Shown piece after piece: positions 19,666-29,361 of a stretch of DNA of 64,000 nt (position 1 is its first letter; every line of letters starts with the position of its first letter). The stretch is from assembly GCA_945290265.1 (NCBI GenBank), contig CALYQW010000014.1, forward strand, positions 1 to 64,000. Reading direction: 5' to 3'. Made by a program: the position numbers and the translations under genes. The stretch is from an uncultured Erwinia sp. (GTDB lineage Bacteria; Pseudomonadota; Gammaproteobacteria; Enterobacterales; Enterobacteriaceae). The notes beneath the pieces were generated by a model. It searched no databases. It saw only the letters and a program-made list of their open reading frames with translations, and was not told the origin of the DNA.

Positions 19666-19760
19666 GCTATCTTTGCACTCCAGGAAAGAACTGATTTCCG
19701 CTTAGGGCCGGACTGCGTAGCCGTGACCGCAGTCCACTGAGTATGGCACTCTTTTGACTG

Positions 19761-19775
19761 ACAGAGTGACTCTGT
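19761..19775. promoter_or_regulatory. 15-base perfect palindrome upstream of yhbS
   Basis: The sequence ACAGAGT-G-ACTCTGT is a perfect 7+1+7 palindrome located about 96 bases upstream of the yhbS start and 29 bases past the end of the permease gene. With a one-base spacer it cannot form a stable hairpin loop, so it looks more like a dimeric protein-binding site than a terminator. No regulator can be assigned. Confidence 0.4.
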
Positions 19776-19803
19776 GAGCCAGTTTTTTCGCGGACATGTC
19801 GGG

Positions 19804-20937
19804 CTAGCTGGCGGTCACCGGTTGCTGTCGGCGCCTGTCGTAACGTGCCCGCAGACGCCCCACCAGCACCCCCAGGGTGGCATAGAACGCCGCCAGTGCC
19901 AGCAAAACCAGCACATCGTTGGTCACATCAGAGAGGGGCAACGCCATCTGGTTAACCCCGGCGATCATTTTGGTGCCCCAGGTTGAAGGTAGCATATAGG
20001 CGATGGCCCGCACCCAGTCCGGCATCGACTGTACCGGCCACAGTGTACCGGAAAGGTAATAAACCGGCGTGGTAATAAAAGCAAGACTCAGATAAATGCG
20101 CTCAACCCGGCGGATACATTCCGTCACCAGTTTACCCAGCCCCAGTACCGCCAGTTGAAAGGGTAAGGTCAGCAGAATCAGCTCCGGCAGCGTGGCGGTC
20201 TGGCGGTAACCCAGCACCCACGGCCACAAACCAAACAGCAGGATAGATAAAAAAAGCCAGATAGGCACCAGCGCCGATAGCGCCCCGAGCGTCACGCTCA
20301 GCGGTGGACTCCCCTGGCCGCGGATCGTCAGAGTCACGCGCACGCTGGCGATTAACAGCGAGTGCTGCAGGAGCATCACCAGCAGGCCGGGGAACACAAT
20401 CGCCGCGAAACTGATCCCCGGGTTAAATACGTCAATGGTCTGGCCAATAAACGGTTGCAGGATTACTGACGCCTGACTTTCGGTAAAGCCCTGGCGCATC
20501 ATCAGTTCAGTATTATAGTGATTCAGCACCTGCTGGTAGGCAGCCATCACATCCTGCTGGATCTGGCCGTTCGCCAGGCGGTTAGTGGCATCTCCGTACA
20601 GCGCAAGATTTACCTGGGTGCCTGCCAGCATTTTCTTTTCCAGATCCTGCGGCAGAATAATTACCGCAAACAGCTTGCGCTCACCGAGATCGTGCAGTGC
20701 GGTTGGCAGATTAATGTAGCTCTCAGTCTCCACCTTTGCCGTGGCATCAATCTGACGGGTCATCATGCGGCTGGCCGGGCTGTGATCCATATCGATCACC
20801 CCTACCGGCAGATCCCAGACGCTGGGATTGAGGTACACCATGCTCATCAGGCATAGCGAGCACACCAGCAGCAGCCACATCGGGCGCTGCAACATGCCGG
20901 TCAGGACTTTACAAAATGTTTGCCACCACAGCTTCAC
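19804..20937 (-). CDS. ABC-2 type transporter permease, second of a pair
   Basis: A 377-residue ABC-2 family membrane protein. One helix lies at about residues 17-35, then a periplasmic domain of roughly 150 residues, then about five helices from residue 175 containing LGALSALVPIWLFLSILLFG and FITTPVYYLSGTLWPV, the latter typical of the conserved permease segment. It resembles the YhhJ/YbhR type that exports drugs or lipophilic compounds with an HlyD-family partner. Its start overlaps the stop of the upstream permease by four bases. The two permeases would form a heterodimer. No ATPase gene is adjacent. Confidence 0.85.
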   Translation of the reverse strand: MKLWWQTFCKVLTGMLQRPMWLLLVCSLCLMSMVYLNPSVWDLPVGVIDMDHSPASRMMTRQIDATAKVETESYINLPTALHDLGERKLFAVIILPQDLEKKMLAGTQVNLALYGDATNRLANGQIQQDVMAAYQQVLNHYNTELMMRQGFTESQASVILQPFIGQTIDVFNPGISFAAIVFPGLLVMLLQHSLLIASVRVTLTIRGQGSPPLSVTLGALSALVPIWLFLSILLFGLWPWVLGYRQTATLPELILLTLPFQLAVLGLGKLVTECIRRVERIYLSLAFITTPVYYLSGTLWPVQSMPDWVRAIAYMLPSTWGTKMIAGVNQMALPLSDVTNDVLVLLALAAFYATLGVLVGRLRARYDRRRQQPVTAS

Positions 20938-22088
20938 TGTCCCGCCTCCGCAGTGACCAGACGCCGGAACAGACGCTTACGCACCAAAAAGGCCGTAGCC
21001 AGCGGATAGATCAGCAGCAGCGCACAGACATAAAACACCGGTTTACCCGGCACATCGCGCAGGAACAGGTCAAACATGGCATAGAGTGCGTGGGTCAGCG
21101 GCTCAAGGTTGGCAATAATTTGCGCCGGCAGCGGCATTGACAGCTCCGGCATCGCCATCCCGGAGAACGTCAGCGCGATACTGACCATTATCCCCATCAG
21201 GGTATAAGCGGTGATCGCACTGCCGGTAAAGGTGAACAGCAGTACCCCGAGGCTTTGTGCCGCCATAATGTAGAAAAATGCCACGCACAGCATATAGAAC
21301 GGATTACTCACCACCCTGGCACCAAAAATACCCACCAGCAGGGCAATTTCCGCCATCAGCAGCACGGTATAACACAGGGTATAGGGGGCCAGTTTACCTA
21401 ACAGCGCCATAGCAAAGTGGCGTTTGAAGATCAGCGGGCGGCTGCGCGACAGCTGATAAATCATACAGGTCACGGCAAACAGCTGTACCAGATGGATACA
21501 GGCACCGAATTGCTGATAATAAATATAGCTGCCGCTGGCGTTAAACAGGCTGTCATAGACCATTCCAACCTTGGGTAATGCCGGGATAGACTTGCCGGTT
21601 GAGGCCGCCAGTAGCCCCTGGTAACGGCTGCTCAGCTCGCTGACCAGGCCACTGAAATCCTGAGTGGAATAAAAACCGGCACCATAAAACAGCGCGTTAT
21701 AGTAAAAACTAACCCGTGGCTGTTTGCCTGCCAGGGTATCGGCTTCAAAATCCTGCGGGATCAGCAGGACGCCATAGTCTTTCGCCATGCGCAGCCGTTG
21801 CAGGGCATCTTCAATGCCCCCGACGGCTGGCGTCAGACTGGCGTGGGAACCGGCATCCAGTTTGCGGATCAGCTCGCGTGACAGCGGGCTGTGATCCTGA
21901 TCGACCACCGCTACCGGCAGATCCAGCAGTGTCCCTTCCGAAAAGTCACTGGCGATTAGGGCAAACAGCAGCAGCGGAAAGCACCAGCTCAGCCAGTGAA
22001 TGACCGGCTTGCTCCAGGCTACCCGGATTTCATGACGAAATTCCTGGGTAAAACTGTGCAGCCGGCTTCTTACATTTTCCACAGCCAT
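20934..22088 (-). CDS. ABC-2 type transporter permease, first of a pair
   Basis: A 384-residue paralogue of the following permease. It has a short cytoplasmic start (residues 1-26, basic), a helix with WLSWCFPLLLFALIAS, a periplasmic domain with the typical VAVVDQDHSPLSRELIRKLDA segment, and a C-terminal bundle with TFSGMAMPELSMPLPAQIIA. It overlaps the HlyD-like gene by 19 bases and the next permease by four, so the three proteins are made together. The expected partner is a nucleotide-binding subunit, which is not encoded here. Confidence 0.85.
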   Translation of the reverse strand: MAVENVRSRLHSFTQEFRHEIRVAWSKPVIHWLSWCFPLLLFALIASDFSEGTLLDLPVAVVDQDHSPLSRELIRKLDAGSHASLTPAVGGIEDALQRLRMAKDYGVLLIPQDFEADTLAGKQPRVSFYYNALFYGAGFYSTQDFSGLVSELSSRYQGLLAASTGKSIPALPKVGMVYDSLFNASGSYIYYQQFGACIHLVQLFAVTCMIYQLSRSRPLIFKRHFAMALLGKLAPYTLCYTVLLMAEIALLVGIFGARVVSNPFYMLCVAFFYIMAAQSLGVLLFTFTGSAITAYTLMGIMVSIALTFSGMAMPELSMPLPAQIIANLEPLTHALYAMFDLFLRDVPGKPVFYVCALLLIYPLATAFLVRKRLFRRLVTAEAGQ

Positions 22089-23041
22089 AATGCACTCATT
22101 CCCTGACGTAACCCTGCAACCGGAGCCTGTGGATAAAGGCGCACTTCAAAGGTTTTTAAATCGAAATCACCGGTCGCGCGCGTGGCGCGTTTGGTCGCGT
22201 AGTCACCCAGGGGCGCAATATAGTGCACTTCAGCGGTAATAATTTTGTTATTCAGCGCCGGCACGCGCAGCTGGATCTTATCCCCTTTATGCACCCCGGC
22301 CAGCACGTCTTCACGCAGGTTAAAGACAAACCAGGCGCGCGGCAGCTGTATCAGGGTCACCAGCGAGCTGCCGGCACTGAGCAGTTCACCCTCTTCTGCC
22401 GGAATCGGCCCGACTTCGCCATCCACCGGCGCACGTACCAGCAGCTCATCGGCCTGCGCTTTCACTTCCAGCAGATCCTGCTCGGCCTGACGCAGTTGGG
22501 CAGCATAGGCCTGACGTTGTTCAACGCGGTCACCGTGCAGCCCTTCATCCAGGCTGGCCTGCGCGGCCTGCATCTGTTGATGGGCACTGTCACGGGTTTT
22601 ACGCGCATCATCCAGCGACTGCGCCGAGATATAGCCTTTTTTCGCGATATTGGTATAGCGGTTATAGGTCGCTTCAGCGTTCTGGTAAGCGACACGCGCT
22701 TCTGCCAGCTGTGCGCGCAGATTACGAATGGTTTCTTCACGGGTGCCACTCAGCGACAGGTTCAGGGTATCCTGCGCCTGATCGCGCGCCGCTTCGGCGG
22801 CTTTTAACTGCGCAATCAGTTCCGGGGCTTCCAGGCGGATCAGCGGCTGCCCCTGTTTAACATCATCACCACGGTGAACCAGTTTTTCCACCACACGCCC
22901 CTTCGCTTTGGACGAAACAATCACTTCGGTGGCATCCACTTCACCCTGCAATAAAACATCATGATCGTGTGCGCGCAATAAGATGGTGATGGCAATCACC
23001 AGGAAAATAAACAGCAAAATTAGAAATGTGGTTTTTTTCAT
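22070..23041 (-). CDS. HlyD family periplasmic adaptor (membrane fusion protein)
   Basis: A 323-residue adaptor with one N-terminal membrane anchor (FLILLFIFLVIAITILL, residues 5-21), the biotinyl-lipoyl half GEVDATEVIVSSKAKGRV, a long alpha-hairpin (about 75-190, rich in Ala, Gln and Glu), the second lipoyl half APVDGEVGPIPAEEGELL, and a beta-barrel domain. Such adaptors bridge inner-membrane exporters to TolC. The layout is like YhiI and YbhG of E. coli. GGGGAAG precedes ATG 23041, and it is the first gene of the three-gene operon. It is divergent from feoAB. Confidence 0.9.
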   Translation of the reverse strand: MKKTTFLILLFIFLVIAITILLRAHDHDVLLQGEVDATEVIVSSKAKGRVVEKLVHRGDDVKQGQPLIRLEAPELIAQLKAAEAARDQAQDTLNLSLSGTREETIRNLRAQLAEARVAYQNAEATYNRYTNIAKKGYISAQSLDDARKTRDSAHQQMQAAQASLDEGLHGDRVEQRQAYAAQLRQAEQDLLEVKAQADELLVRAPVDGEVGPIPAEEGELLSAGSSLVTLIQLPRAWFVFNLREDVLAGVHKGDKIQLRVPALNNKIITAEVHYIAPLGDYATKRATRATGDFDLKTFEVRLYPQAPVAGLRQGMSALWLWKM

Positions 23042-23441
23042 AAACTTCCCCCGATAATTTTCGTTATATGAGGGAAAAGGAGGCAGGCCATTGCATGATC
23101 CTTAGTGTTCAAAAAGTCCATAATTGACAAATATAGGTGACGCGGGAAGCCATGTCTTGCTCTTTAAGCACTTTTCTTAGTTGTTTCACTAAAATTTGCA
23201 TCCGCCACGCCACACGATCAGTCCTGCCGGTGACCAGTGTCGCGATCTGCCGGCTGAACGGGGTGGATTCGCGACCAGGGTAAGCCGATAAAAGCTTAAG
23301 GTTAAATACGAAAGTTACCGCTTGTTAAGCTGCGATTAAGCTGATGTACGCTATTGTCCGCCAGAACCCTGTTTTTGATCAAAAATGGTAATAGTTATCA
23401 TTTATAAAATAGCGATCTCCAATGCTATGCCGGACCAGGAT
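23042..23441. other. 400-base divergent control region between the exporter and feoAB
   Basis: This gap serves two divergent operons. The right end carries the Fur box (23386-23400) and, directly before it, the palindrome TTTTTGATCAAAAA (23372-23385), which resembles but does not match the FNR consensus TTGAT-N4-ATCAA. I see no further coding sequence or tRNA. The bases 23042-23370 hold no motif I can support. Confidence 0.5.
23386..23400 (+). promoter_or_regulatory. Fur box in front of feoA
   Basis: TGGTAATAGTTATCA matches the 7-1-7 Fur consensus TGATAATNATTATCA at 12 of 14 specified positions and lies about 40 bases upstream of feoA. Fe(II)-Fur bound here would repress the ferrous iron uptake operon when iron is plentiful, as in other enterobacteria. 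Confidence 0.8.
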
Positions 23442-23666
23442 ATGCACATAAAAACTAACAGCGACTATCGTATTGCAGGATTTCATCCCACCATCAGACC
23501 GGAATGGCGGCAAAAACTGTTTACCGTCGGCATTGTTCCAGGTGCCGTTATCAGGGTTATTCGCATCGCCCCACTGGGGGATCCTGTCCAGATCATGTCC
23601 GGCCGCATCAGCCTCGCGGTACGACAGAGCGACCTGGCCGCCCTCAGACTGGAGGCATGTTCCTGA
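23442..23666 (+). CDS. feoA: ferrous iron transport protein FeoA
   Basis: A 74-residue SH3-like protein (E. coli FeoA has 75) needed for FeoB-dependent Fe(II) uptake. The segment RQKLFTVGIVPGAVIRVIRIAPLGDPVQI is the family core. I take ATG 23442 (MHIKTNSDYRIAGF) as the start because it matches the length of relatives; ATG 23427 is five codons upstream and neither has a strong ribosome binding site, so the start is uncertain. Its stop overlaps the feoB start (TGATG). Confidence 0.9.
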   Translation: MHIKTNSDYRIAGFHPTIRPEWRQKLFTVGIVPGAVIRVIRIAPLGDPVQIMSGRISLAVRQSDLAALRLEACS

Positions 23667-25984
23667 TGAAAAACATCACAGTTGGCCTGATTGGTAATCC
23701 CAACACCGGAAAAACCACCCTGTTCAATCAGCTTACCGGTTCCCGCCAGCGCGTCGGCAACTGGGCTGGCGTGACGGTTGAACGTAAAGAAGGGCAATTT
23801 TTTACCGCGCAGTCTGATGTGCGTATGACGGATCTTCCCGGCACCCGTTCGCTGACCACCTTTGCTGACGACAGTTCGATCGATGAGAGTATTGCCTGTC
23901 AGTATCTGTATGAAGATCACGCCGATTTGGTGATCAACGTTGTGGATGCATCCAATCTGGAAAGCAACCTGTTCCTGACGTTTCAGCTGCTGGAGCTCGG
24001 TGTTCCCTGCATTATCGCGCTGAATATGCAGGATGTGGCTGCCAGTCAGCAGATTGTGACCGATGCAGAAGCGCTGGCAACGCGTCTGGGCTGCCCGGTG
24101 GTGTCTCTGACCTCTACCAGCGGTGAGGGCATTGCCGAACTGAAAAAAATGATTGATCGCAGGCCGCTGGCATCAGACGTCAAACCGGTGCTCTGGCCAT
24201 CTGCAATTCAGTCCGCTGTCGACAGGCTCAGTAGCCAGATGCCCGCCGATATCCCGTTAGGCAAACGGTGGTGGCTGGCGCTGCAGATGCTGGAAGGCGA
24301 TGTGAACAGCCGGAAAATCTGCCCGGATGCTGCCTCACATCTGCCGGAGGTGATCGACCGCGCAGGCGGTGATCCTGCCATGATCATCGCCGACACCCGC
24401 TACAGTTCCATCCGCAACTTGTGTGCCGATATCAGCAATATTCACCACGCCTCCTCAGAACGATTTACCGAAAAGCTCGACCGTATTATCATCCACCGCT
24501 GGTTCGGCATCCCGGTGTTTCTCGGGGTGATGTATCTGATGTTTGTGCTGTCGATCAATATCGGTGCGGCGTTACAGCCGCTGTTTGATGACGGTTCAGT
24601 CGCGCTGTTTATTCACGGAACTCAGTGGCTCGGCTATACCCTGCATTTCCCCGACTGGCTGACGATGTTTATGGCGCAGGGCATCGGAGCCGGCGTCAAT
24701 ACCGTTTTGCCCCTGATCCCGCAAATCGGCCTGATGTATCTGTTTCTCTCCTTTCTGGAGGATTCCGGCTATATGGCGCGCGCCGCATTTGTGATGGACA
24801 GGCTGATGCAGGCGCTGGGGCTACCGGGAAAATCATTTGTCCCGCTGATCGTCGGCTTCGGCTGTAACGTGCCTGCGGTGATGGGTACGCGCACGCTTGA
24901 TACCCAACGTGAACGCCTGATCACCATGTTGATTGCGCCCTTTATGTCCTGCGGCGCGCGGCTGGCGATTTTTGCGGTGTTTGCCGCGGCCTTTTTTGGT
25001 GCACACAGTGCCAGCCTGGTATTTTCCTTGTATTTACTCGGCATTGTGGTGGCTATCCTCACCGGCCTGGTACTCAGACATACGCTGCTGGGCGGCGAAA
25101 CCTCACCGTTTATTATGGAGTTGCCGGTTTACCACCGGCCTCACCTGAAGAGTTTGCTGCTGCAGACCTGGCAACGGCTGAAAATGTTTATCCTACGCGC
25201 AGGCAAGATCATTATCCTTGCCAGTATGCTGATTGGCGGCATGAGCAGCTTCACCACCCGTTACACAGTAGCCGACAATATCAGTGAATCGGCGCTGGCC
25301 AGCGTCAGTAAAGCGATTACCCCGGCGCTGCGTCCGATTGGCGTGACCGACGATAACTGGCAGGCCACCGTTGGCCTGGTGTCAGGCATTATGGCGAAAG
25401 AGGTGGTAGTCGGTACCCTCAACAGCCTGTATACCGCCGAAGACATTCAAAGCGGTGACTTCAGCGTACAGTCATTCAGCCTGGGCTCTGAACTGCAAAG
25501 TGCGCTGACCGCAACCTGGCAGGGGCTGCGGGATACATTCAGTTTCAGCGCCCTGAGTAATCCGATTGAGGCCAGTAAAGGTGACGGTGAAATGGCTGGT
25601 GGCCCGATGGGGGTGATGAGCAGTAAGTTTGGCAGTGCGTATGCCGCCTACAGTTACCTGATTTTTGTGCTGCTGTATGTCCCCTGCATCTCCGTGATGG
25701 GGGCGATTGCGCGCGAAGTGGGACGCAACTGGATGCTGTTCTCACTTTTCTGGGGCCTGGACGTGGCGTATTCCGTGGCAACGTTGTTTTATCAGATCGT
25801 CAGTTTTAACCAGCATCCGCTGTACAGTAGCCTGTGTCTGGCAGCAGTTATCGTGCTGAATACCCTGTTAATTTTTTTTCTCAGGCAGTCCGGCCGTACT
25901 CAACAGCCGCTGACGACATTCCCGCTGGCGGTGAGCAGTCATGCTGAAGGGTGCAGTGAATGTAAAGGCTGTTGCGGAAAATAG
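23666..25984 (+). CDS. feoB: ferrous iron permease FeoB
   Basis: A 772-residue Fe(II) transporter with an N-terminal G domain and a C-terminal membrane domain. G1 is GNPNTGKTT at residues 10-18, G2 lies around GVTVERKEG, G3 is DLPG, and G4 is NMQD. The membrane part contains two gating repeats (CGARLAIFAVFAAAFF and the later LVSGIMAKEVVVGTL). The last residues hold four cysteines (C763, C766, C769, C770). ATG 23666 overlaps the feoA stop and has GGAGG ten bases upstream; ATG 23657 is three codons earlier but too close to that site. No feoC follows: only 97 bases separate it from the next gene. Confidence 0.96.
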   Translation: MKNITVGLIGNPNTGKTTLFNQLTGSRQRVGNWAGVTVERKEGQFFTAQSDVRMTDLPGTRSLTTFADDSSIDESIACQYLYEDHADLVINVVDASNLESNLFLTFQLLELGVPCIIALNMQDVAASQQIVTDAEALATRLGCPVVSLTSTSGEGIAELKKMIDRRPLASDVKPVLWPSAIQSAVDRLSSQMPADIPLGKRWWLALQMLEGDVNSRKICPDAASHLPEVIDRAGGDPAMIIADTRYSSIRNLCADISNIHHASSERFTEKLDRIIIHRWFGIPVFLGVMYLMFVLSINIGAALQPLFDDGSVALFIHGTQWLGYTLHFPDWLTMFMAQGIGAGVNTVLPLIPQIGLMYLFLSFLEDSGYMARAAFVMDRLMQALGLPGKSFVPLIVGFGCNVPAVMGTRTLDTQRERLITMLIAPFMSCGARLAIFAVFAAAFFGAHSASLVFSLYLLGIVVAILTGLVLRHTLLGGETSPFIMELPVYHRPHLKSLLLQTWQRLKMFILRAGKIIILASMLIGGMSSFTTRYTVADNISESALASVSKAITPALRPIGVTDDNWQATVGLVSGIMAKEVVVGTLNSLYTAEDIQSGDFSVQSFSLGSELQSALTATWQGLRDTFSFSALSNPIEASKGDGEMAGGPMGVMSSKFGSAYAAYSYLIFVLLYVPCISVMGAIAREVGRNWMLFSLFWGLDVAYSVATLFYQIVSFNQHPLYSSLCLAAVIVLNTLLIFFLRQSGRTQQPLTTFPLAVSSHAEGCSECKGCCGK

Positions 25985-26081
25985 CGCCCCGCCCACAGCA
26001 CCAGGGCAATAACTGCTCATTGAAAACCGGCAAAACCCGGTACGCTTATAACAACATTACGCTAAACAAAGCGAGTCACTC

Positions 26082-27086
26082 ATGTCTGATAACAACTGCG
26101 TACCCCTGTCAGTGCTCGATCTTGCCCCGGTGCCGCAGAGCTCTGTGCCGCGCGATGCGTTTGCCACCTCGCTGGCACTGGCGCAACAGGCGGAAAACCA
26201 GGGCTGGCATCGTTACTGGCTGGCCGAACACCATAATATGACCGGCATCGCCAGCGCCGCCACCTCGGTACTGATTGGTTTTCTGGCGGCCAATACCATC
26301 CGCTTACGCCTGGGGGCCGGGGGTATTATGCTGCCCAATCATGCGCCACTTGTGATTGCCGAACAGTTTGGCACCCTGGAAACCCTCTATCCGGGACGCA
26401 TCGATCTGGGTCTGGGACGTGCACCCGGCTCTGACCAGCGCACCATGCTGGCGCTGCGCCGCCAGCTGAACGAGCGTGAAGACAGCTTCCCCAACGACGT
26501 CAGCGAGCTGCTGAACTGGTTTGATGCCGATAAAAACAGCCATCCGCCGGTACAGCCGGTGCCCGGACTGGGCCTGCAAATCCCGGTCTGGCTGCTGGGG
26601 TCCAGCCTGTACAGCGCGCGCCTGGCGGCGCAGCTGGGGCTGCCGTTTGCCTTTGCATCCCACTTTGCCCCGGAAATGCTGATGCAAGCACTGCAGATTT
26701 ATCGCCAGCACTTTACGCCATCGGCGCGGCTGGAAAAACCTTATGCGATGGTGTGCGTTAACGTGATTGCGGCGGAAAGTGAACCCGATGCACGTTTCCT
26801 GTTTACCTCCATGCAGCAGCAATTTCTGAACCTACGCCGTGGCAAGCCCGGCCCGTTACCGCCACCGACTGACGATATTGAGACGCTGTGCGCACCGGGC
26901 GAGCTGTATGGCGTCCACCAGGCACTCAGTATGTCAGTGGTAGGCAATCGTCAGCAGGTGGCAAACGGCCTGAGAAAACTGCAACAGCAAACCGGCGCGG
27001 ATGAAATTATGGTTAACGGCCAGATATTTGAGCCTGCCGCGCGCCTGCGCTCGTTTGAAATTGCGATGCAGGCTCACCACGACTGA
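26082..27086 (+). CDS. yhbW: luciferase-like flavin monooxygenase family protein YhbW
   Basis: A 334-residue LLM-class (bacterial luciferase-like, TIM-barrel) protein. The family start [12 protein letters not shown], the motif [21 protein letters not shown] near residues 48-68, and [14 protein letters not shown] near 110 are the YhbW signature; F420 or FMN and the substrate are not established. It is followed by repeat copy B and converges on deaD. In E. coli yhbW also lies near deaD, so the location is ancestral. Confidence 0.93.
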   Translation: MSDNNCVPLSVLDLAPVPQSSVPRDAFATSLALAQQAENQGWHRYWLAEHHNMTGIASAATSVLIGFLAANTIRLRLGAGGIMLPNHAPLVIAEQFGTLETLYPGRIDLGLGRAPGSDQRTMLALRRQLNEREDSFPNDVSELLNWFDADKNSHPPVQPVPGLGLQIPVWLLGSSLYSARLAAQLGLPFAFASHFAPEMLMQALQIYRQHFTPSARLEKPYAMVCVNVIAAESEPDARFLFTSMQQQFLNLRRGKPGPLPPPTDDIETLCAPGELYGVHQALSMSVVGNRQQVANGLRKLQQQTGADEIMVNGQIFEPAARLRSFEIAMQAHHD

Positions 27087-27101
27087 ATATTATAAGGCTG
27101 C

Positions 27102-27402
27102 TCTGCCTTTGACCTGGCAGTTGACCTTGACCTGGCAATTGACCTTTGGGCGGCATCAGGAACGGAGCCGAGGCGACGACAATTTCCAGGACAAGCTGCC
27201 AGGGAAGGCAGCGCGAGGCGTGCTAAGCCAGGATGGCGAATCACGCCGTTCCGCCAGAAATTGGCGTGGCCGAGGGAACCCGCTTTAGCGGGCGATGTGA
27301 CGCCGCAAGCCCGGGTGCAGGGCGGCGGCGACTGGCCGCCCTGCTCGCCAGTCCGCGCAGCGAAATGGTGAAACGTTGTTGATCTGGCCCTGGCTTTTAA
27401 AA
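27102..27402. repeat. structured intergenic repeat, copy B
   Basis: The second copy of the element at 4301-4625, again between convergent genes (yhbW and deaD) and in the same orientation in the window. The left arm carries GACC repeats (27105-27147). The 227-base core runs from GGCGGCATCAGGAACG (27149) to GGTGAAACG (ending 27375) and is followed by TTGATCTGGCCCTGG. Hairpins are at 27195-27212 (GCTGCC/GGCAGC), 27279-27292 (CCCGC/GCGGG) and 27317-27344 (a perfect ten-pair stem with loop GGCGACTG). Compared with copy A the unpaired blocks GAATCACGCCG, GGCCGAGGGAAC, GACGCCGCAAGC, TCGCCAG and ATGGTGAAACG are conserved, while stems differ on both arms. Confidence 0.85.
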
Positions 27403-27437
27403 AACACAAACCCCACAGCCAAACCAAAACAGCAGCC

Positions 27438-27469
27438 AAAAAAAAGCCCGCCTGAAAACAGGCGGGCTT
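27438..27469 (-). terminator. terminator after deaD
   Basis: On the minus strand GCCCGCCT pairs with AGGCGGGC around a TTTTC loop, followed by nine Ts. It ends the deaD transcript 23 bases after the stop codon and protects it from the repeat beyond. Confidence 0.93.
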
Positions 27470-27492
27470 CTTAACGCTTAGCATATCAACAA

Positions 27493-29361
27493 TCAGGCAT
27501 CACGACGACGGGTTGGCGCGCTGCCACCCTCTTCGCGACGTGCACCACGGTGACCACCTTCACGGAAACCACCGCCACGGCGCTCACCACCACGATCGTT
27601 GCTGAAACGACGACCACCGCCACCTTCACGACGCTCACCGCCGCCAAAGTTGCCGCGTGGACGACGATCGCCACGGTCATTACTGCGCGGCTGTGCATCA
27701 CCGATCAGCTGCATATTCATTGGTTTATTCAGAATACGTGTGCGGGTAAAGTGCTGCAGCACATCGCCCGGCATACCTTTTGGCAGCTCGATGGTTGAGT
27801 GAGTACCAAACAGCTTGATATTACCGATGTAACGGCTGCTGATATCCCCTTCGTTAGCGATAGCACCGACAATGTGACGCACTTCCACGCCATCATCACG
27901 GCCCACTTCAATGCGATACACTTCCATATCACCCACGTCACGACGCTCGCGGCGTGGACGGTCGCCATCACGGCCTTCAGCACGTGGGCCACGATCGTTA
28001 CGCTCGCCACGCTCGCGGAATTCACGGCGCGGACGCTGTGGTGCATCAGCAGGCACGATCAGCGGACGCTCACCCTGGGCCATTTTCAGCAGGGCAGCGG
28101 CCAGAGTTTCGATATCCAGTTCGTCTTCCGGCTGCAGTTTCGCCAGCAGCGCACGGTACATATCCAAATCGCTGCTTTCCAGCTGCTGCTGCACTTTGGC
28201 AGCAAATTTCGCCAGACGACGCTGACCCAGCAGCTCTGCGTTCGGCAGCTCTACTTCCGGAATAGTCAGCTTCATGGTGCGTTCAATGTTACGCAGCAGG
28301 CGACGCTCGCGGTTTTCAACGAACAGCAGCGCGCGACCGGCACGACCGGCACGGCCGGTACGACCAATACGGTGCACGTAAGATTCGGCATCCATTGGGA
28401 TATCGTAGTTAACGACCAGGCTGATGCGCTCCACGTCCAGACCACGGGCGGCAACGTCAGTAGCAATCAGGATATCCAGACGACCATCTTTCAGACGTTC
28501 CAGAGTCTGCTCACGCAGCGCCTGATTCATATCACCGTTCAGCGCGGCACTGTTGTAACCGCTGCGCTCCAGCGCTTCGGCCACTTCCAGGGTAGCGTTT
28601 TTGGTGCGCACAAAGATAATGGCCGCATCAAAGTCTTCCGCTTCCAGGAAACGCGTCAGTGCATCAGTTTTACGACCATAGGCAGTCCAGTAGCTCTGGC
28701 TGATATCCGGGCGCGTAGTCAGGCTGGACTGAATGCGTACTTCCTGCGGCTCTTTCATAAAGCGGCGGGTAATACGACGGATGGCTTCCGGCATGGTAGC
28801 AGAGAACAGCGCGGTCTGATGACCGTCCGGGATCTGCGCCATGATGGTTTCAACGTCTTCGATAAAGCCCATGCGCAGCATTTCGTCAGCTTCATCCAGT
28901 ACCAGACCGCGCAGGTTGGACAGATCCAGGGTGCCGCGTTTCAGGTGATCCAGCAGACGCCCTGGGGTACCTACGACAACCTGTGGTCCCTGGCGCAGGG
29001 CGCGCAGCTGCACGTCGTAACGCTGGCCGCCGTACAGCGCAACCACGTTCAGGCCACGCATATGTTTAGAGAATTCAGTAACGGCTTCAGCTACCTGTAC
29101 CGCCAGTTCGCGGGTCGGTGCCAGAACCAGGATCTGCGGCGCGCGCAGGGTTGGGTCAATGTTGTTTAACAGCGGCAGGGAGAATGCGGCTGTTTTACCA
29201 CTCCCGGTCTGCGCCATACCTAACACATCACGTCCCGCCAGCAGGTGTGGAATACAGGCTGCCTGGATTGGGGAAGGCTTCACGTAGCCCATACCGTTCA
29301 GTGCTTCAAGGATGTCAGCGTTCAGGCCAAGGTCAGAAAAAGTGGTTTGAATATCAGTCAT
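27493..29361 (-). CDS. deaD: ATP-dependent RNA helicase DeaD (CsdA)
   Basis: A 622-residue DEAD-box RNA helicase that helps 50S subunit assembly and mRNA decay, especially in the cold. The Q motif, Walker A AQTGSGKT near residue 50, the DEAD box LDEADEM near 155, SAT, and [11 protein letters not shown] are intact, followed by the dimerisation and RNA-binding domains. The tail is rich in Arg and Gly (repeats like [12 protein letters not shown]) and is RNA-binding and probably disordered. ATG 29361 matches relatives; a TTG three codons upstream is possible. The 177-base gap to nlpI would be a long leader, as expected for a cold-shock gene. Confidence 0.97.
   Translation of the reverse strand: MTDIQTTFSDLGLNADILEALNGMGYVKPSPIQAACIPHLLAGRDVLGMAQTGSGKTAAFSLPLLNNIDPTLRAPQILVLAPTRELAVQVAEAVTEFSKHMRGLNVVALYGGQRYDVQLRALRQGPQVVVGTPGRLLDHLKRGTLDLSNLRGLVLDEADEMLRMGFIEDVETIMAQIPDGHQTALFSATMPEAIRRITRRFMKEPQEVRIQSSLTTRPDISQSYWTAYGRKTDALTRFLEAEDFDAAIIFVRTKNATLEVAEALERSGYNSAALNGDMNQALREQTLERLKDGRLDILIATDVAARGLDVERISLVVNYDIPMDAESYVHRIGRTGRAGRAGRALLFVENRERRLLRNIERTMKLTIPEVELPNAELLGQRRLAKFAAKVQQQLESSDLDMYRALLAKLQPEDELDIETLAAALLKMAQGERPLIVPADAPQRPRREFRERGERNDRGPRAEGRDGDRPRRERRDVGDMEVYRIEVGRDDGVEVRHIVGAIANEGDISSRYIGNIKLFGTHSTIELPKGMPGDVLQHFTRTRILNKPMNMQLIGDAQPRSNDRGDRRPRGNFGGGERREGGGGRRFSNDRGGERRGGGFREGGHRGARREEGGSAPTRRRDA

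Noticed and set aside
23372..23385. FNR site before feoA
   Set aside because: TTTTTGATCAAAAA is a perfect palindrome but the half-sites are too close for the FNR consensus TTGAT-N4-ATCAA, so I list it only as a palindrome.
27799..29169. 456-codon open frame antisense to deaD
   Set aside because: It lies wholly within deaD, is a mirror of its codon bias, and resembles no protein family.
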